A stretch of 64,000 bases of DNA from assembly GCA_012064385.1 (NCBI GenBank), contig QRDG01000030.1, forward strand, positions 234,178 to 298,177, in the 5' to 3' direction. Under the pieces are notes generated by a model. The model saw only the letters and a list, made by a program, of their open reading frames with translations. It was not told the DNA's origin and searched no databases. Position numbers and translations under genes: made by a program. Shown one piece after another: positions 11,305-20,209 of the stretch (position 1 is its first letter; the number at the start of each line of letters is the position of its first letter). This stretch comes from Puccinellia tenuiflora. Taxonomy: Eukaryota; Streptophyta; Magnoliopsida; Poales; Poaceae.

Positions 11305-11535
11305 CTCACTCTCGTCCGTGGAGCCGCCCTCGCCAAGGTCCTCGCCGCCGCCCGCCCGTCCGTGGAGCCGCCGCCCGCCCGTGGAGAAGGAGCCGGAGCC
11401 GTCGCCGCCGCCGCCTCCCGAGCCGCCCTCGCCAAGGTCCTCGCCGCCGCCCGCCCGTCCGTGGAGAAGGAGCCGGAGCCGTCGCCGCCGCCGCCTCCCG
11501 AGCCGCCCTCGCCAAGGTCCTCGCCGCCCTCGCAT
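11305..11535. repeat. GC-rich 80-bp tandem repeat in the second gene's leader
   Basis: A GC-rich tract with a unit starting GTGGAGAAGGAGCCGGAGCC at 11381 and again at 11461 (80-bp period), preceded by partial copies. Several overlapping Pro/Arg/Ala frames arise from the base composition. I take it as non-coding leader or first-exon sequence. Confidence 0.7.
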
Positions 11536-12352
11536 TCAGCTTCGAGTTCCGCTTCTTCAGCTTCCGCGCCGTCCAGGTCAGCCGCCTCAGATTCCTCCTA
11601 CTCCCCCCTATTTCCTCCTGCCTTAGCTATGCTCGACTGCGCTGGCTGTGCGTGCTGTGTTGATTCGTGCGGTGGCGGCGGCGGCTGCTGCTGCATTGCT
11701 CGACTACTACCCGCAGTGTAGGTTTACCCACACATCGCTGGGGTTCCAGCGTTAATTCTAGCATCTATCCTATAGCCAGCTAGTGGATCCCTTAGCACAA
11801 ACCTAACCTAGGTGAGTACTGCAATCGGTTGTAACCTGAGTACTGCAATCGGTACTGCAATCCAGCGTTAATTCTTGACATATTCACTTATTTTTCAAGT
11901 ACCAGGCTAGCAGGCAATAGTCAATAATGATTTAAATAGCAATTGTCAAGTACCAGGCTAGCAGCAAAGCAAGTACCAGTATTCTAGCTACTGCTAATCT
12001 TCACCAGATTACATACATAACATTGCACTCTGCTACCTTACATTACAAATTGAATAATTTTGTTTTGGTTCCTGTTTTGCACCATCAGGCTGTACCAGAG
12101 CCAAGTCTGCATTGTTCTAAATGAACTAAATCACATCAGATGGAGGCTTGCACTATGATTTTATGGCTGCTATTTTTTCTTGTACATTTCTATCATTCTA
12201 TGGCACTGGATTAATGCATATATGATGCTATTTGATTGTTTTAGCCCTGTTCCTTGTATCCAGTCCGTGCGTGCGTGTGTGATCTGTCGGAGTCAGGCTG
12301 GCTGTGTTTGTGCCTTTTTAGGCCATTTTGTGCAGGTTTTTTCTTTTTGAGT

Positions 12353-12406
12353 TGCCAATGTTTCGCCGGGATGTTGATTCATTTCTGTCCCGGCGAATTT
12401 CTGGCA
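12353..12406 (+). promoter_or_regulatory. Leader stem-loop upstream of the second CACTA gene
   Basis: TTCGCCGGGA (12362-12371) pairs with TCCCGGCGAA (12388-12397), and outer TGCCA pairs with TGGCA (12402-12406). Total length of 54 bases equals the copy at 7104-7157. Relative to that copy one A-T pair is G-C and the innermost A-T is T.G, so pairing is kept despite sequence change. It ends 90 bases before the ATG at 12497. Confidence 0.65.
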
Positions 12407-12496
12407 CTCCTAGGCATAGAAATACAGGGGAGGTGCTGCCAAATTTTTCCTAGGAATTTTTGTGCTAATTAGTTCCATTTAATTGTGTGTTTAGAT

Positions 12497-15400
12497 ATGT
12501 CGGGGGAGCCGGGCCCTTCTAGCAGCAAGAAGCCATTTTGGGAGCTGCAGGCGGAACTGGAATCCCAAGAGGACCCGGAATTCATTCCGCGGGACGAAGA
12601 GATGGAGGACGACGAGGATACCTCGTCTTCCGATGGTATTGAGGAGACCGGGAACGACGATGGCGACGCCACTAACACGGATGGCGGCGGTGAAGCTACT
12701 ACGGACGGTGGTAGCCAACCGAAACCGAAGAAGGCCCGGAAGAATCGGACCCCCATCGTGGTCGACACCACCAAAAGGTCCATCTTCACAAGAGTGAACA
12801 ATATAGGGGCGCCTCAGGAGCCGGAGGAGTTTGTCACGGGTTACGTAAACCAACTCGCTGCAATCCTCCGGAACACCGTCACCATCAACACGGAGAACCT
12901 GAAGGGCGAAGAGAACAGGGGTTTCCTGATTCAGCTCTTCCGGAAGCTGCACCAAAGATATGCGTTCCCGTGTGATGAAAATGGGGCAGAGCAGTACAAC
13001 AATGACAAACTCAAAGGGAATCCGGTGAACAAGTACGCCATTAGGAAGTTCACGAAGGCCTTGTCGAATTGGAAGGCCCGGGTGAAGAAGCTGATTGTCG
13101 AGGACAAGCTAAGTTACTCGGAGCTCATCAAGAAGGAGCCTCTGGTCAAGGAAGAAGACTACAATCAGTTCAAGGCCAGATGTAACTCCGCCGTGGGCAA
13201 GGCCAAACGTTTGAGGGGCAAGGAGTTGAGAGCCCTGAACATTGGTACCCACCATCTCGGCTCCGGCGGTTATAGAGCCGCGAAGCCCAAATGGGACAAG
13301 GAGGACGCCGCTGCTCGTGAAAGGGGGGAGACACCTCCCTTTGACGACATAAAGGAGGAGCAGGCAAAGAACTTTGTAAGGGCCCGGTTTAAAAAGCCGA
13401 GAGGGTCCGCTGAGTATTCCTCGGAGCCCGCCGGTCCCTTCTCTTCGAAGGTGAAAGACTTCATGAGTAACTATGTAAGTAGTTTGCATGCAAGTCAATT
13501 AATTGATTGCGTTCACGATTAATCAATGAAGTCTAGTTTTCTGATCAAATGCTTCGTGTTCCTTGTGCGTAGGAAGCGGAGTGTAGGACCTCCTCATCCC
13601 AGGGCGGGTCGACGCCCGTCGCCAAGTGGGACAACACTTTTAACAGGGCGCTGAACAAGACCAAGAATGTCGATCCCCTGGCGGCCCCGTCGTCGGCTGG
13701 TCGTGTGGTGGGCTATGGCGGCCTTACATGGTCCGAGTACTATGGCCAAGAGCGGAAGGGATCCAAGACCGATGTGAAAAACCTAAGGGAACGGGTGGAC
13801 GCCATTCCCTCTATAGTCCAACAAGCCGTGAACCAGGCTGTGTCGGCTGCCGAGATAAAGTTCCAAGAACGAGTCTCACAAGTCCAGACACAAGTCCAGT
13901 CACAAGTGAACGAGAAGCTCAACACCATCCTTCCCGTCTACATGGAGAAGTACATCAAGTGGGAGAAGGGTGGTAGACGGGGGCCGCCACCGGTTGCCAA
14001 CGTCGACAGCGCCCAATCGGAAAACGTGGCGCGGCCGGAGGCGCTTCTTACTCCTCCAGCTCCGGAGCTTAACTTGCCGGCCCGCACCGCCGTGGCAACA
14101 GGCAGCCACTCAGCCGCCACTTGCGCGCCCAACAAGCCTGTCGTCGGCGGCGCCTCGACATTGGCCGAGTTCGACGCCCTCAAGGTAACTAATTAATTAG
14201 CTGGGAGAGTCTCAACCACATGACCGACTAATGACTTGATATCCGTTTTACTGACGCCCCGCCTACATGTCTTTCGCAGGAAGACACTCCTTGCACCCTA
14301 ATGCACTGGGTGGGCGGCCAGTTGAAGGATGTTGCCAAGGGTAGTATCGTTCAGCCGGAGAGCCGCGCATGGCACAATGGCACAATGGACCCCGGCAATA
14401 TGAGGGTCAAATACACTATGGTGCTTCCGGGCTACGAGCAAGTGGAGCCTCCCTCTCAACCGGCTGGATGGGACGATGATGACCCGCCGGCGGTCCTCAG
14501 TACCGCCTTCGGCTACATGTTCCAATGGCCGAAGAGCCAGATCCGTTTGGGGACGGAGGACCAGCACAACATCACCCCAGAGGCAACACGTCCACCACAT
14601 GATGAGGCAGCACATCAAGCACAACCTGATGAAGACTTTGAGATGGCGGACTTGGACAACATGGCACAGGATCCCGACGATGGAGACAATGACCCGTACT
14701 TCGGCGACCAGTTCATTAACACAAGGTTTTCAGATTATTATGAGCCGGCACTATCAGGCATGCATGATCAAGTTGCCGAGACCCAACCAGCACCGGCGAA
14801 ACCCCCTTGCCAGGTGCGTCTCTTCCGAAATAGTCAGGAGACGCCGCCACCCGCCCCCTTCACCGAGCCTCCGAGGCCAGCAGTTCCTATGAGCACCCTC
14901 AAGAAGGCAGTCGGTGAGGTGAACGCGGCCGCCGTGCCCAACGCCGTGAAGGGCAAGAAGCAAGGTGGTCGCAGAAGGAAGGCTAAGGGTGACCGGGGCC
15001 AGGAACAAATTCCTGTTTACCGGGCTAAGGACGGCCCTGTGGGAGAAGCTTCCAGGAGTAAGCATCACGTGGCTGGTACGCCGATGATGCCTCCATCGAT
15101 GCTCGACGTCGTCTACATGTCGAGGAGCGCCGCCTTCGAGAGAACGATCAGTCGTACATGGTTTACAGGGCTAAGGTGCCTTCTGATGTGCCGTGCCTCG
15201 TCAGTGTACCCCCCGGGGATATCTTCTACTTGCGGCATACCGACATCTTCGACATGTTGAACGGGTTCCGGCTGCATGATACCCTGGTCCGGCTGTTCTC
15301 CCTGAATATGGCCATGCAGATCATACGAGACAACATCCCCGGCATCCAGATAGTGGACCCCTTCTTCATGCGTGACGCCTTCCTGAGATCTGAGGACAAC

Positions 15401-16063
15401 ATCGCGCTGGCGTCCGACTACCTCTCAGCCTTCATGGAACAATACTCAGACAAGGATGTGATTCTCCTTCCCTACCATCCCATCACGGCCGGTGATCGGA
15501 CAGGCTGTGTGCTCATATACTTAGACATGAAAGACTCAACAGCCATGTACCTCGACTCTAACAGTGCTATCCGGAAGGACTACTCCACTATCAGGAGAAT
15601 TCTTGATGGTGCTCTCACCGGCTACGTCGCAGCGGGAGGCGTCAAACCAAGAACACCACGTCTGAAGTTCGGCGCGCACATGTTCCGCCACACGATGCAG
15701 TTCCCCTGCGTCAAGCAGCCGCCTGACAGCGAGAAGGATGCCTTCTACGTCATCCACCACATGAAGGCGTTCTTCCAGGAACAGGAGAACCGCACGCTGC
15801 CATCTGACCTCAAGAGGTGGGCTGAAGATCTTGCAGAAATACAGGATCGCAACCTCAGGCAGAACTTCTTCAACATCCAGGAGGAGCTCGCGACAATCGT
15901 GCACCAGGAAGTCATGAGGCGGGGGGGCGCCTTCAGTATCGCCTATACACCGCCCAACAAGGAGATAGACGCAGAGTTAGCGCGGCAGGGCGACGGCAGG
16001 TCATTCATGCAGATGGCGAAGAATCGGTCGGGCTTCATCAATGTCCCCTCGAAGAAGTCTTGA
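12497..16063 (+). pseudogene. Second CACTA gene: Ulp1-like protease-fold protein, frameshifted
   Basis: Three exons keep phase 0: 12497-13474 (326 codons), 13573-14184 (204) and 14280-16063. Donors GTAAGT and GTAACT and acceptors CGTAG and CGCAG are good. The N-terminal part is acidic (residues 1-75) and then basic/charged. A middle segment (about 13780-13940) is Gln/Val-rich and coiled-coil-like. The C-terminal 300 aa (ORF from 15158) resemble the Ulp1/SENP cysteine protease fold common in grass CACTA elements: His at 15476 in LLPYHP, Asp at 15554 in YLDS, Gln at 15716 in KQPP. The expected Cys position (15737) is Asp. The frame changes from that of 14301-15260 to that of 15158-16063 without a plausible intron; homology-like text switches near 15100-15115, indicating a 1-2 base indel. 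The role in transposition is unknown; it may stand where TNPA stands in En/Spm. Start is the first ATG after an upstream GTG extension. Confidence 0.75.
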
Positions 16064-16349
16064 TGATGCCATGATGTTTACCTAGCTAGCTAGCTGTTAG
16101 TTCCGAACTATATCCACGATGTCCTTGTGTGTTGTAAACCCTATCCCTATGTTTACTTGCCTAGCAAACTCTAGTGTGTTTCGTCAAACCGTTGAAACCT
16201 GATTGTGAGCGACGCTATCTAGTTATTTGTGTGTTATGAACTATTTCAATGCCTTGGTCATGTTGCTTTTTATTCGTTAGTTGCCGTCGTTTGCGTTTTG
16301 AAATGCCGATGATTAAAACGCGTTGTGGCACAATGTGTGTGATTATACC

Positions 16350-16426
16350 CTGACGATCTGGTGTGCCTTGTGATATGTACAAAGACGAGTCGTTATGCAT
16401 CTAACTTGGCACACCAGATCCGTCAG
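16350..16426 (+). ncRNA. Stem-loop A in the third-gene leader (candidate structured RNA)
   Basis: Bases 16350-16367 pair with 16408-16426: 18 Watson-Crick pairs with a single bulged C at 16420. The loop is 40 bases. Flanks match those of stem-loop B. The inner stem core GATCTGGTGTGCC is alignable with B's core but differs at paired positions. Whether it is transcribed or processed is unknown. Confidence 0.5.
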
Positions 16427-16543
16427 CGGCATTGTCATTTCCGTGTCCAACCTAAGTATATATGAGGCATGCTCTATTTTTTGAGTTGGCTCTTTTCTTG
16501 ATAACAAGTGCCGATGATTAGAACGTGTTGTGGCACTATGCGT

Positions 16544-16641
16544 GTGACTAGGCTCGCTGTTCGATCTTGTGTGGCAACTAGACTAGTAATTTGGGCATAT
16601 ACTCTACTTGCTGCACAAGATCGAATAGCGAGTCTGGTCAT
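16544..16641 (+). ncRNA. Stem-loop B in the third-gene leader (miRNA-precursor-like)
   Basis: Bases 16544-16577 pair continuously with 16608-16641: 34 pairs, no bulge, 30-base loop. Six pairs are G.U when the plus strand is the RNA (16544, 16549, 16552, 16559, 16572, 16573); on the minus strand they would be A.C mismatches, which favours plus-strand transcription. Size and shape are those of a plant miRNA precursor or long inverted-repeat siRNA source. Rice miR820 is a known case of a CACTA-encoded miRNA, but I see no sequence match to it. Confidence 0.5.
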
Positions 16642-16902
16642 TTTCCGTGCCCAACCAAAGTATGAGGCACGAATCCAAGTCATTCTTGGGTTGCTTTCTT
16701 TGTCTTCTCTTCGAGTTGCCTCTTTTATTGACAAGTGTGTGTCTGTGTCTTTTTTTCCGGGTCTTTCTTTGAAACGCCAATGATTAGAACGTGGTCTCTT
16801 ACATGTTGTTGCACCATATATATGCATGATTCTATCTTGTGAACTGCTAGCTATTGTTTCCCACTGACATAACTAATATCATCTTTCTTGTGTGTGTAGG
16901 AG

Positions 16903-17148
16903 ATGGCGAAGAAGTGCTATGTTGTTTACATAGGTGCTGTTCCAGGAGTGTACGACGAGTGGAAACACTGCCACAACCAAGTGAACGGGTTCCCGGGCAA
17001 CCTCTACCAAGGCTACGAGAGTAGAGCGGTGGCGGAAGCTATGTGGAGACAACACCGGAGGGAGAAGAACCGGGTGAGGAACTTCGTCATCGTCATCACC
17101 ATCACCTTGCTCTTGGTGGTTGGTGGTATTCTCTACCTTGCCTACTAG
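16903..17148 (+). CDS. Small RNase H1 N-terminal (viroplasmin-like) domain protein with membrane anchor
   Basis: 81 aa. Residues 4-50 (YVVYIGAVPGVYDEW, then GFPGNLYQGYESRAVAEAMW) match the RNase H1 N-terminal hybrid-binding domain, also known as the caulimovirus viroplasmin domain, which binds RNA/DNA hybrids or dsRNA in RNase H1. No RNase H catalytic domain follows. Instead a basic RRHRREKNR-like stretch leads to a hydrophobic segment, VIVITITLLLVVGGILYLAY, to the C-terminus, a tail-anchor-like helix. The start follows a splice acceptor (TGTGTGTAG|GAG ATG), so untranslated upstream exons are likely. It is the last gene of the CACTA element, about 590 bases before the 3' end. The function in the element is unknown; nucleic-acid tethering at a membrane is speculation. 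The frame is intact and small, so it could be functional or a captured fragment. Confidence 0.75.
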   Translation: MAKKCYVVYIGAVPGVYDEWKHCHNQVNGFPGNLYQGYESRAVAEAMWRQHRREKNRVRNFVIVITITLLLVVGGILYLAY

Positions 17149-17322
17149 TTTCAATGTTATTGTAATGAGATGGTGAAAATCATGTACTCGGTCTCGAGAG
17201 ATATGTGGACATGGCACATGTAATGTGATGGATATGTGATACTTGTGTGATGATGATCTACTATTTGATGGATGTGTTAGTTTTATCCATATTTTGGTCC
17301 ATTGGACCCTTTTATATATATC

Positions 17323-17403
17323 TGTGAATATACTGTGAATATACTGTGAATATAATGTGAATATACTGCTGAATACCTGTATACTGTACAGTATACAGGT
17401 ATT
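17323..17403. repeat. Tandem TGTGAATATAC repeats followed by a 32-bp perfect palindrome
   Basis: Four degenerate copies of TGTGAATATAC (17323-17366) run directly into a perfect palindrome at 17372-17403 centred on TGTACA, with half-site AATACCTGTATACTGT. It lies between the third gene and the 3' subterminal array. It could form a cruciform or mark a terminator; no function is shown. Confidence 0.85.
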
Positions 17404-17430
17404 TTATTTTTAATTTCGAAAATGATATCA

Positions 17431-17718
17431 GAGGCGCATATTGGAGGTCATAGGAGGCGCATATGCCACATATATGCGAGGCGCATCACCGAGCTATGCG
17501 AGGCGCACCCTATATGCGCCTCTGCTAATATGAATAGGTGAGGCGCATTTCAGTATGCGCCTCCGATATACCTATAGGAGGCGCATATTGATATGCGCCT
17601 CGCATAAGTCAAATACCCGAGGCGCATATCATATGCGCCTCCGGTAAAAAATACCAGAGGCGTGGACATAGAGGCGCATATGATATGCGCCTCGGATGGG
17701 CAAAGTGGTGCGCCTCGG
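17431..17718. repeat. 3' subterminal hairpin array of the CACTA element
   Basis: About nine occurrences of GAGGCGCAT, several paired with ATGCGCCTC as 24-27-bp hairpins (for example at 17539-17563, 17578-17599 and 17671-17693). It mirrors the 5' array and supports the element's 3' boundary. Likely transposase or TNPA-like binding sites by analogy with En/Spm. Confidence 0.88.
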
Positions 17719-19094
17719 CTAGGGTTTTCCCTAGTAGTGGGCTATGGAGGTGAAGGGGCGGCGGCTAGGGCGCCAAGGGAGGGTGCGGCTAGGGCAGCCA
17801 TGGGCTGGTGCGCACCCCTCCCCTCCCCCTCCTTTTATATGGGGCGGCTAGGGTTAGGGCAAGGGCTGGCCGGCCCCCCCTTGCCTTGGCCCCCAAGTTG
17901 GGGCGCCCCCCTTTGGGCCTCTTTGGCCGGTTTGGCCCATATGGGCCCTTGTGTGGTGCGGCTGGCCCAAGTGGCCAGCAGCACCCCTTTGGTCCATGTG
18001 GGCCCCATATCTTATGTGGGTCCCACTTCTAGACTCCTCTAGAACTTTCTAGAACCTTCCGGTACCCTACCGAAATATTCCGGAACTTTTCCGATACCTC
18101 CGGAAACCACTTTCCTTATATGAATCTTATTCTCCGGACCACTCCGGAACTCCTCGTGATGTCCGGGATCCTATCCGAGACTCCGAATCAATATTCATTC
18201 ATACCATCAAAACATCTCATCGCTAAACCCTAGCTACATCGGAGCGTTAAGTGTGTGACCCTACGGGTTCGAGAACATGCAGACATGATCAAATCAATAA
18301 TCAATAGCGGGACCGGGATGCCCATATTGACTCCTACATATTCAACGAAGTTCCTTATCGATTGAACCACGATGCCAGAGATTCTTAATCTCGTATACGA
18401 TTCCCTTTGTCTCACCGATATTTAATTTGCCCGAGATTCGATCGTCGATATCTCCATATCTAGTTTCATCTCGTTACCTGGCAAATTCTCTTTACTCGTC
18501 CATAATATAGGATCTCCGTGATTAACACTTAATCACATGGTTGCAACCTTTCTGATGCTATATTACCGAGAGGGCCCAGAGATATCTTTTCCGTCACAAG
18601 GAAGGACAAATCCCACTCTTGATTCATGTCACCCAACAAATACCATCGGAGATACCTGAAAGCCACCTTTATAATCACCCAGTTACGAAGTGACATTTGA
18701 TGTCCACAAAGTATTCCTCTGATAAACGGGAGTGACATAATCTCATGGTCTAAGGAAACTATACTTGACATACTAAAAGTGTTGGCAATGAAAATTGTGT
18801 GACACGATCAATTGCAACTCTTTATTATCGGGTCTTGTCCATCACATCATTACTCCTAATGATATGACTCCGTTATGAAGTGACTATAACAAGTCCATGG
18901 TTAGGAAACTCTAACCATCTCTTGACTAACAAACTAGTCCGGTAGAGGCTTACTAGGGACACCTATTGTTTATATTCCACACATGTATTATGTTTCCAGT
19001 TAATACAATTATAGCATGGATAATAAACTATTATGATAAACATGAATATGCTAATAAACCATTTTATTATTGCCTCTAGGGCATATTCCCAACA

Positions 19095-20209
19095 GCTAAG
19101 TCCCCAGCGGTAGTACCGGCATGCTACCGGTAGTACTGCTGCTTCCCAGCAGCGGCACTACCGCTGGTGGTACCGCCAGCCATACCGGTGGGCACCGTTT
19201 CGCTACGGGTATGCCGTCGGTACCCTAGCGGTAGCTGCCTTGTTCTACCGCTGGGAATTCTTTGCCCCTGTGGCTAAGTACCCAACGGTAGTACCGACAG
19301 CTCTCCGGTAGTACCGCTACCTGGTGGTAGCGGTACCTCCCTGAGGTACCGTAGCCGCTGGTGTTGTACTGCACGGGGTACCGACAGGATATCCGTGGCG
19401 GTAGTACCGCTGTCGCAGCGGTAGTACCGCTGTCGCAGCGGTAGTACCGCTGTGCAGATTTTATGCACATAACGGTTCGATTTCAAGGGGCCCTATATAA
19501 ATACCCCTTCTTTACCAATGGAGGCTGCCTGATCCAGTTTCTCTCTCCTCCATTGTTGCAAAGCTCAAATCAACTAGATCTTTCAATCCCTCCACCCAAA
19601 CTTGTTGATCTTCGGAGGATTGAAGGAGAAGGCCAATATCTACATCTTCACCAACCGGTTTTTCATTTCCCCCTCATTTGCTTGAGGGATTCGTGCCTAG
19701 GGTTTCCATTGGGAAAACCTAGGTGTTTGGTTGTACTCACTTCAATTGTTATTGTTTCAGTTGTTGTATGGTTTTGGGAGCCCCCGATTAAGTTGTGGGT
19801 GTGTGCCCCAAGAACATTGTAAAGGCTCCGGATTCCGCCTTGAAGGATTCCGATAGTGGAAGGTGAACCTAACTCTTGGGTGAGGTTCATCGGAGAATAG
19901 GGTGAGGCCTTTGTGGCATCTTGAGTAGGCCTCATGTGGCGAGCTCACACCCCTCCAACGAGACGTACTCCCTTAACAAGGAGGAACTCGGGAATACATC
20001 GTTGTCTCCGCGTGCTTCTACTTTCGGTTATCTCTATCCCTTAACGTGTTGATTGCCTAGTGGTATTGGTTTGCTCATCATATAGGTAAATTCACCGTAG
20101 TTGCATATCTAAAGAATTTACCTTTGTGTCAAGCCTAAAATCGAAAAAGTATTAAAATTTGGTGTAGCACCTATTCACCCCCCCTCTAGGTGCCCATACG
20201 ATCCTTTCA
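19095..20209 (+). mobile_element. LTR 3' part of another retrotransposon (probably solo or truncated)
   Basis: The right edge reads CCCCCTCTAGGTGCCCATAC..GATCCTTTCA, a typical end of a Triticeae LTR whose complete copies continue into a TGGTATCAGAG primer site. Here the next bases (GAGGGGACGAC) are not a primer site, so interior sequence is absent and a solo or truncated LTR is likely. A TATATAA box (GGGCCCTATATAAATA, near 19490) precedes the presumed transcribed part. The left part was cut by insertion of the Copia element ending at 19094, so the start and duplication are not visible. Confidence 0.6.
19398..19457. repeat. 20-bp tandem repeat of a near-palindromic GCGGTAGTACCGC motif
   Basis: Three tandem copies of GCGGTAGTACCGCTGTCGCA (the third varies at its end). 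GGTAGTAC occurs seven times between 19100 and 19450, always in a GGTA-G-TACC-like near-palindrome. It lies upstream of the TATA box of the LTR, in the U3-equivalent region. Confidence 0.85.

Larger units (their letters stand above)
16064..16902 (+). other. Leader region of the third CACTA gene with repeated modules
   Basis: This stretch before the third gene holds module copies of about 205 bp. Copies of a 39-base block start at 16304 and 16509 (4 differences) and a weak third lies near 16780. Each of the first two is followed by a stem-loop (see 16350-16426 and 16544-16641) and by a shared GTCATTT..CCGTG..CCAACC block. A splice acceptor TGTGTGTAG precedes the ATG at 16903, so at least part of this may be intron or untranslated exon. 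Confidence 0.6.
6354..17739 (+). mobile_element. CACTA (En/Spm) DNA transposon, complete, three genes
   Basis: The element begins CACTACTAGGGAAAA at 6354 and ends with the exact inverse at 17739, a 15-bp perfect terminal inverted repeat. The 3 bases on each side are GGC (6351-6353 and 17740-17742), the 3-bp target duplication expected of CACTA elements. Length is 11,386 bp. Subterminal GAGGCGCAT/ATGCGCCTC hairpin arrays lie inside both ends. Cargo in order: TNP2-type transposase, a gene with Ulp1-like C-terminus, and a small RNase H1 N-terminal-domain protein, all on the plus strand. Terminus and gene order resemble the Caspar-like group of Triticeae. The transposase frame is intact and the ends are perfect, so the insertion looks fairly recent; the second gene has decayed. 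Confidence 0.93.
5845..19094 (-). mobile_element. BARE-1/WIS/Angela-type Copia 5' LTR, split by a CACTA insertion
   Basis: On the minus strand the LTR starts TGTTGGGAATATGCCCTAG at 19094 and ends CCCCATCA at 5845, next to the primer-binding site. Removing the CACTA element and one GGC duplicate leaves about 1.86 kb, in line with the roughly 1.7-1.8 kb LTRs of this Triticeae family. TG..CA ends are intact. The right flank begins GCTAA. The partner 3' LTR was not found, so its target duplication cannot be tested. This LTR in turn inserted into the LTR-like sequence at 19095-20209. Confidence 0.85.

Noticed and set aside
11160..11721. Overlapping Pro/Arg/Ala-rich frames (up to 180 aa) on both strands
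   Set aside because: Produced by the GC-rich 80-bp tandem repeat, open in several frames at once; no conserved motif.
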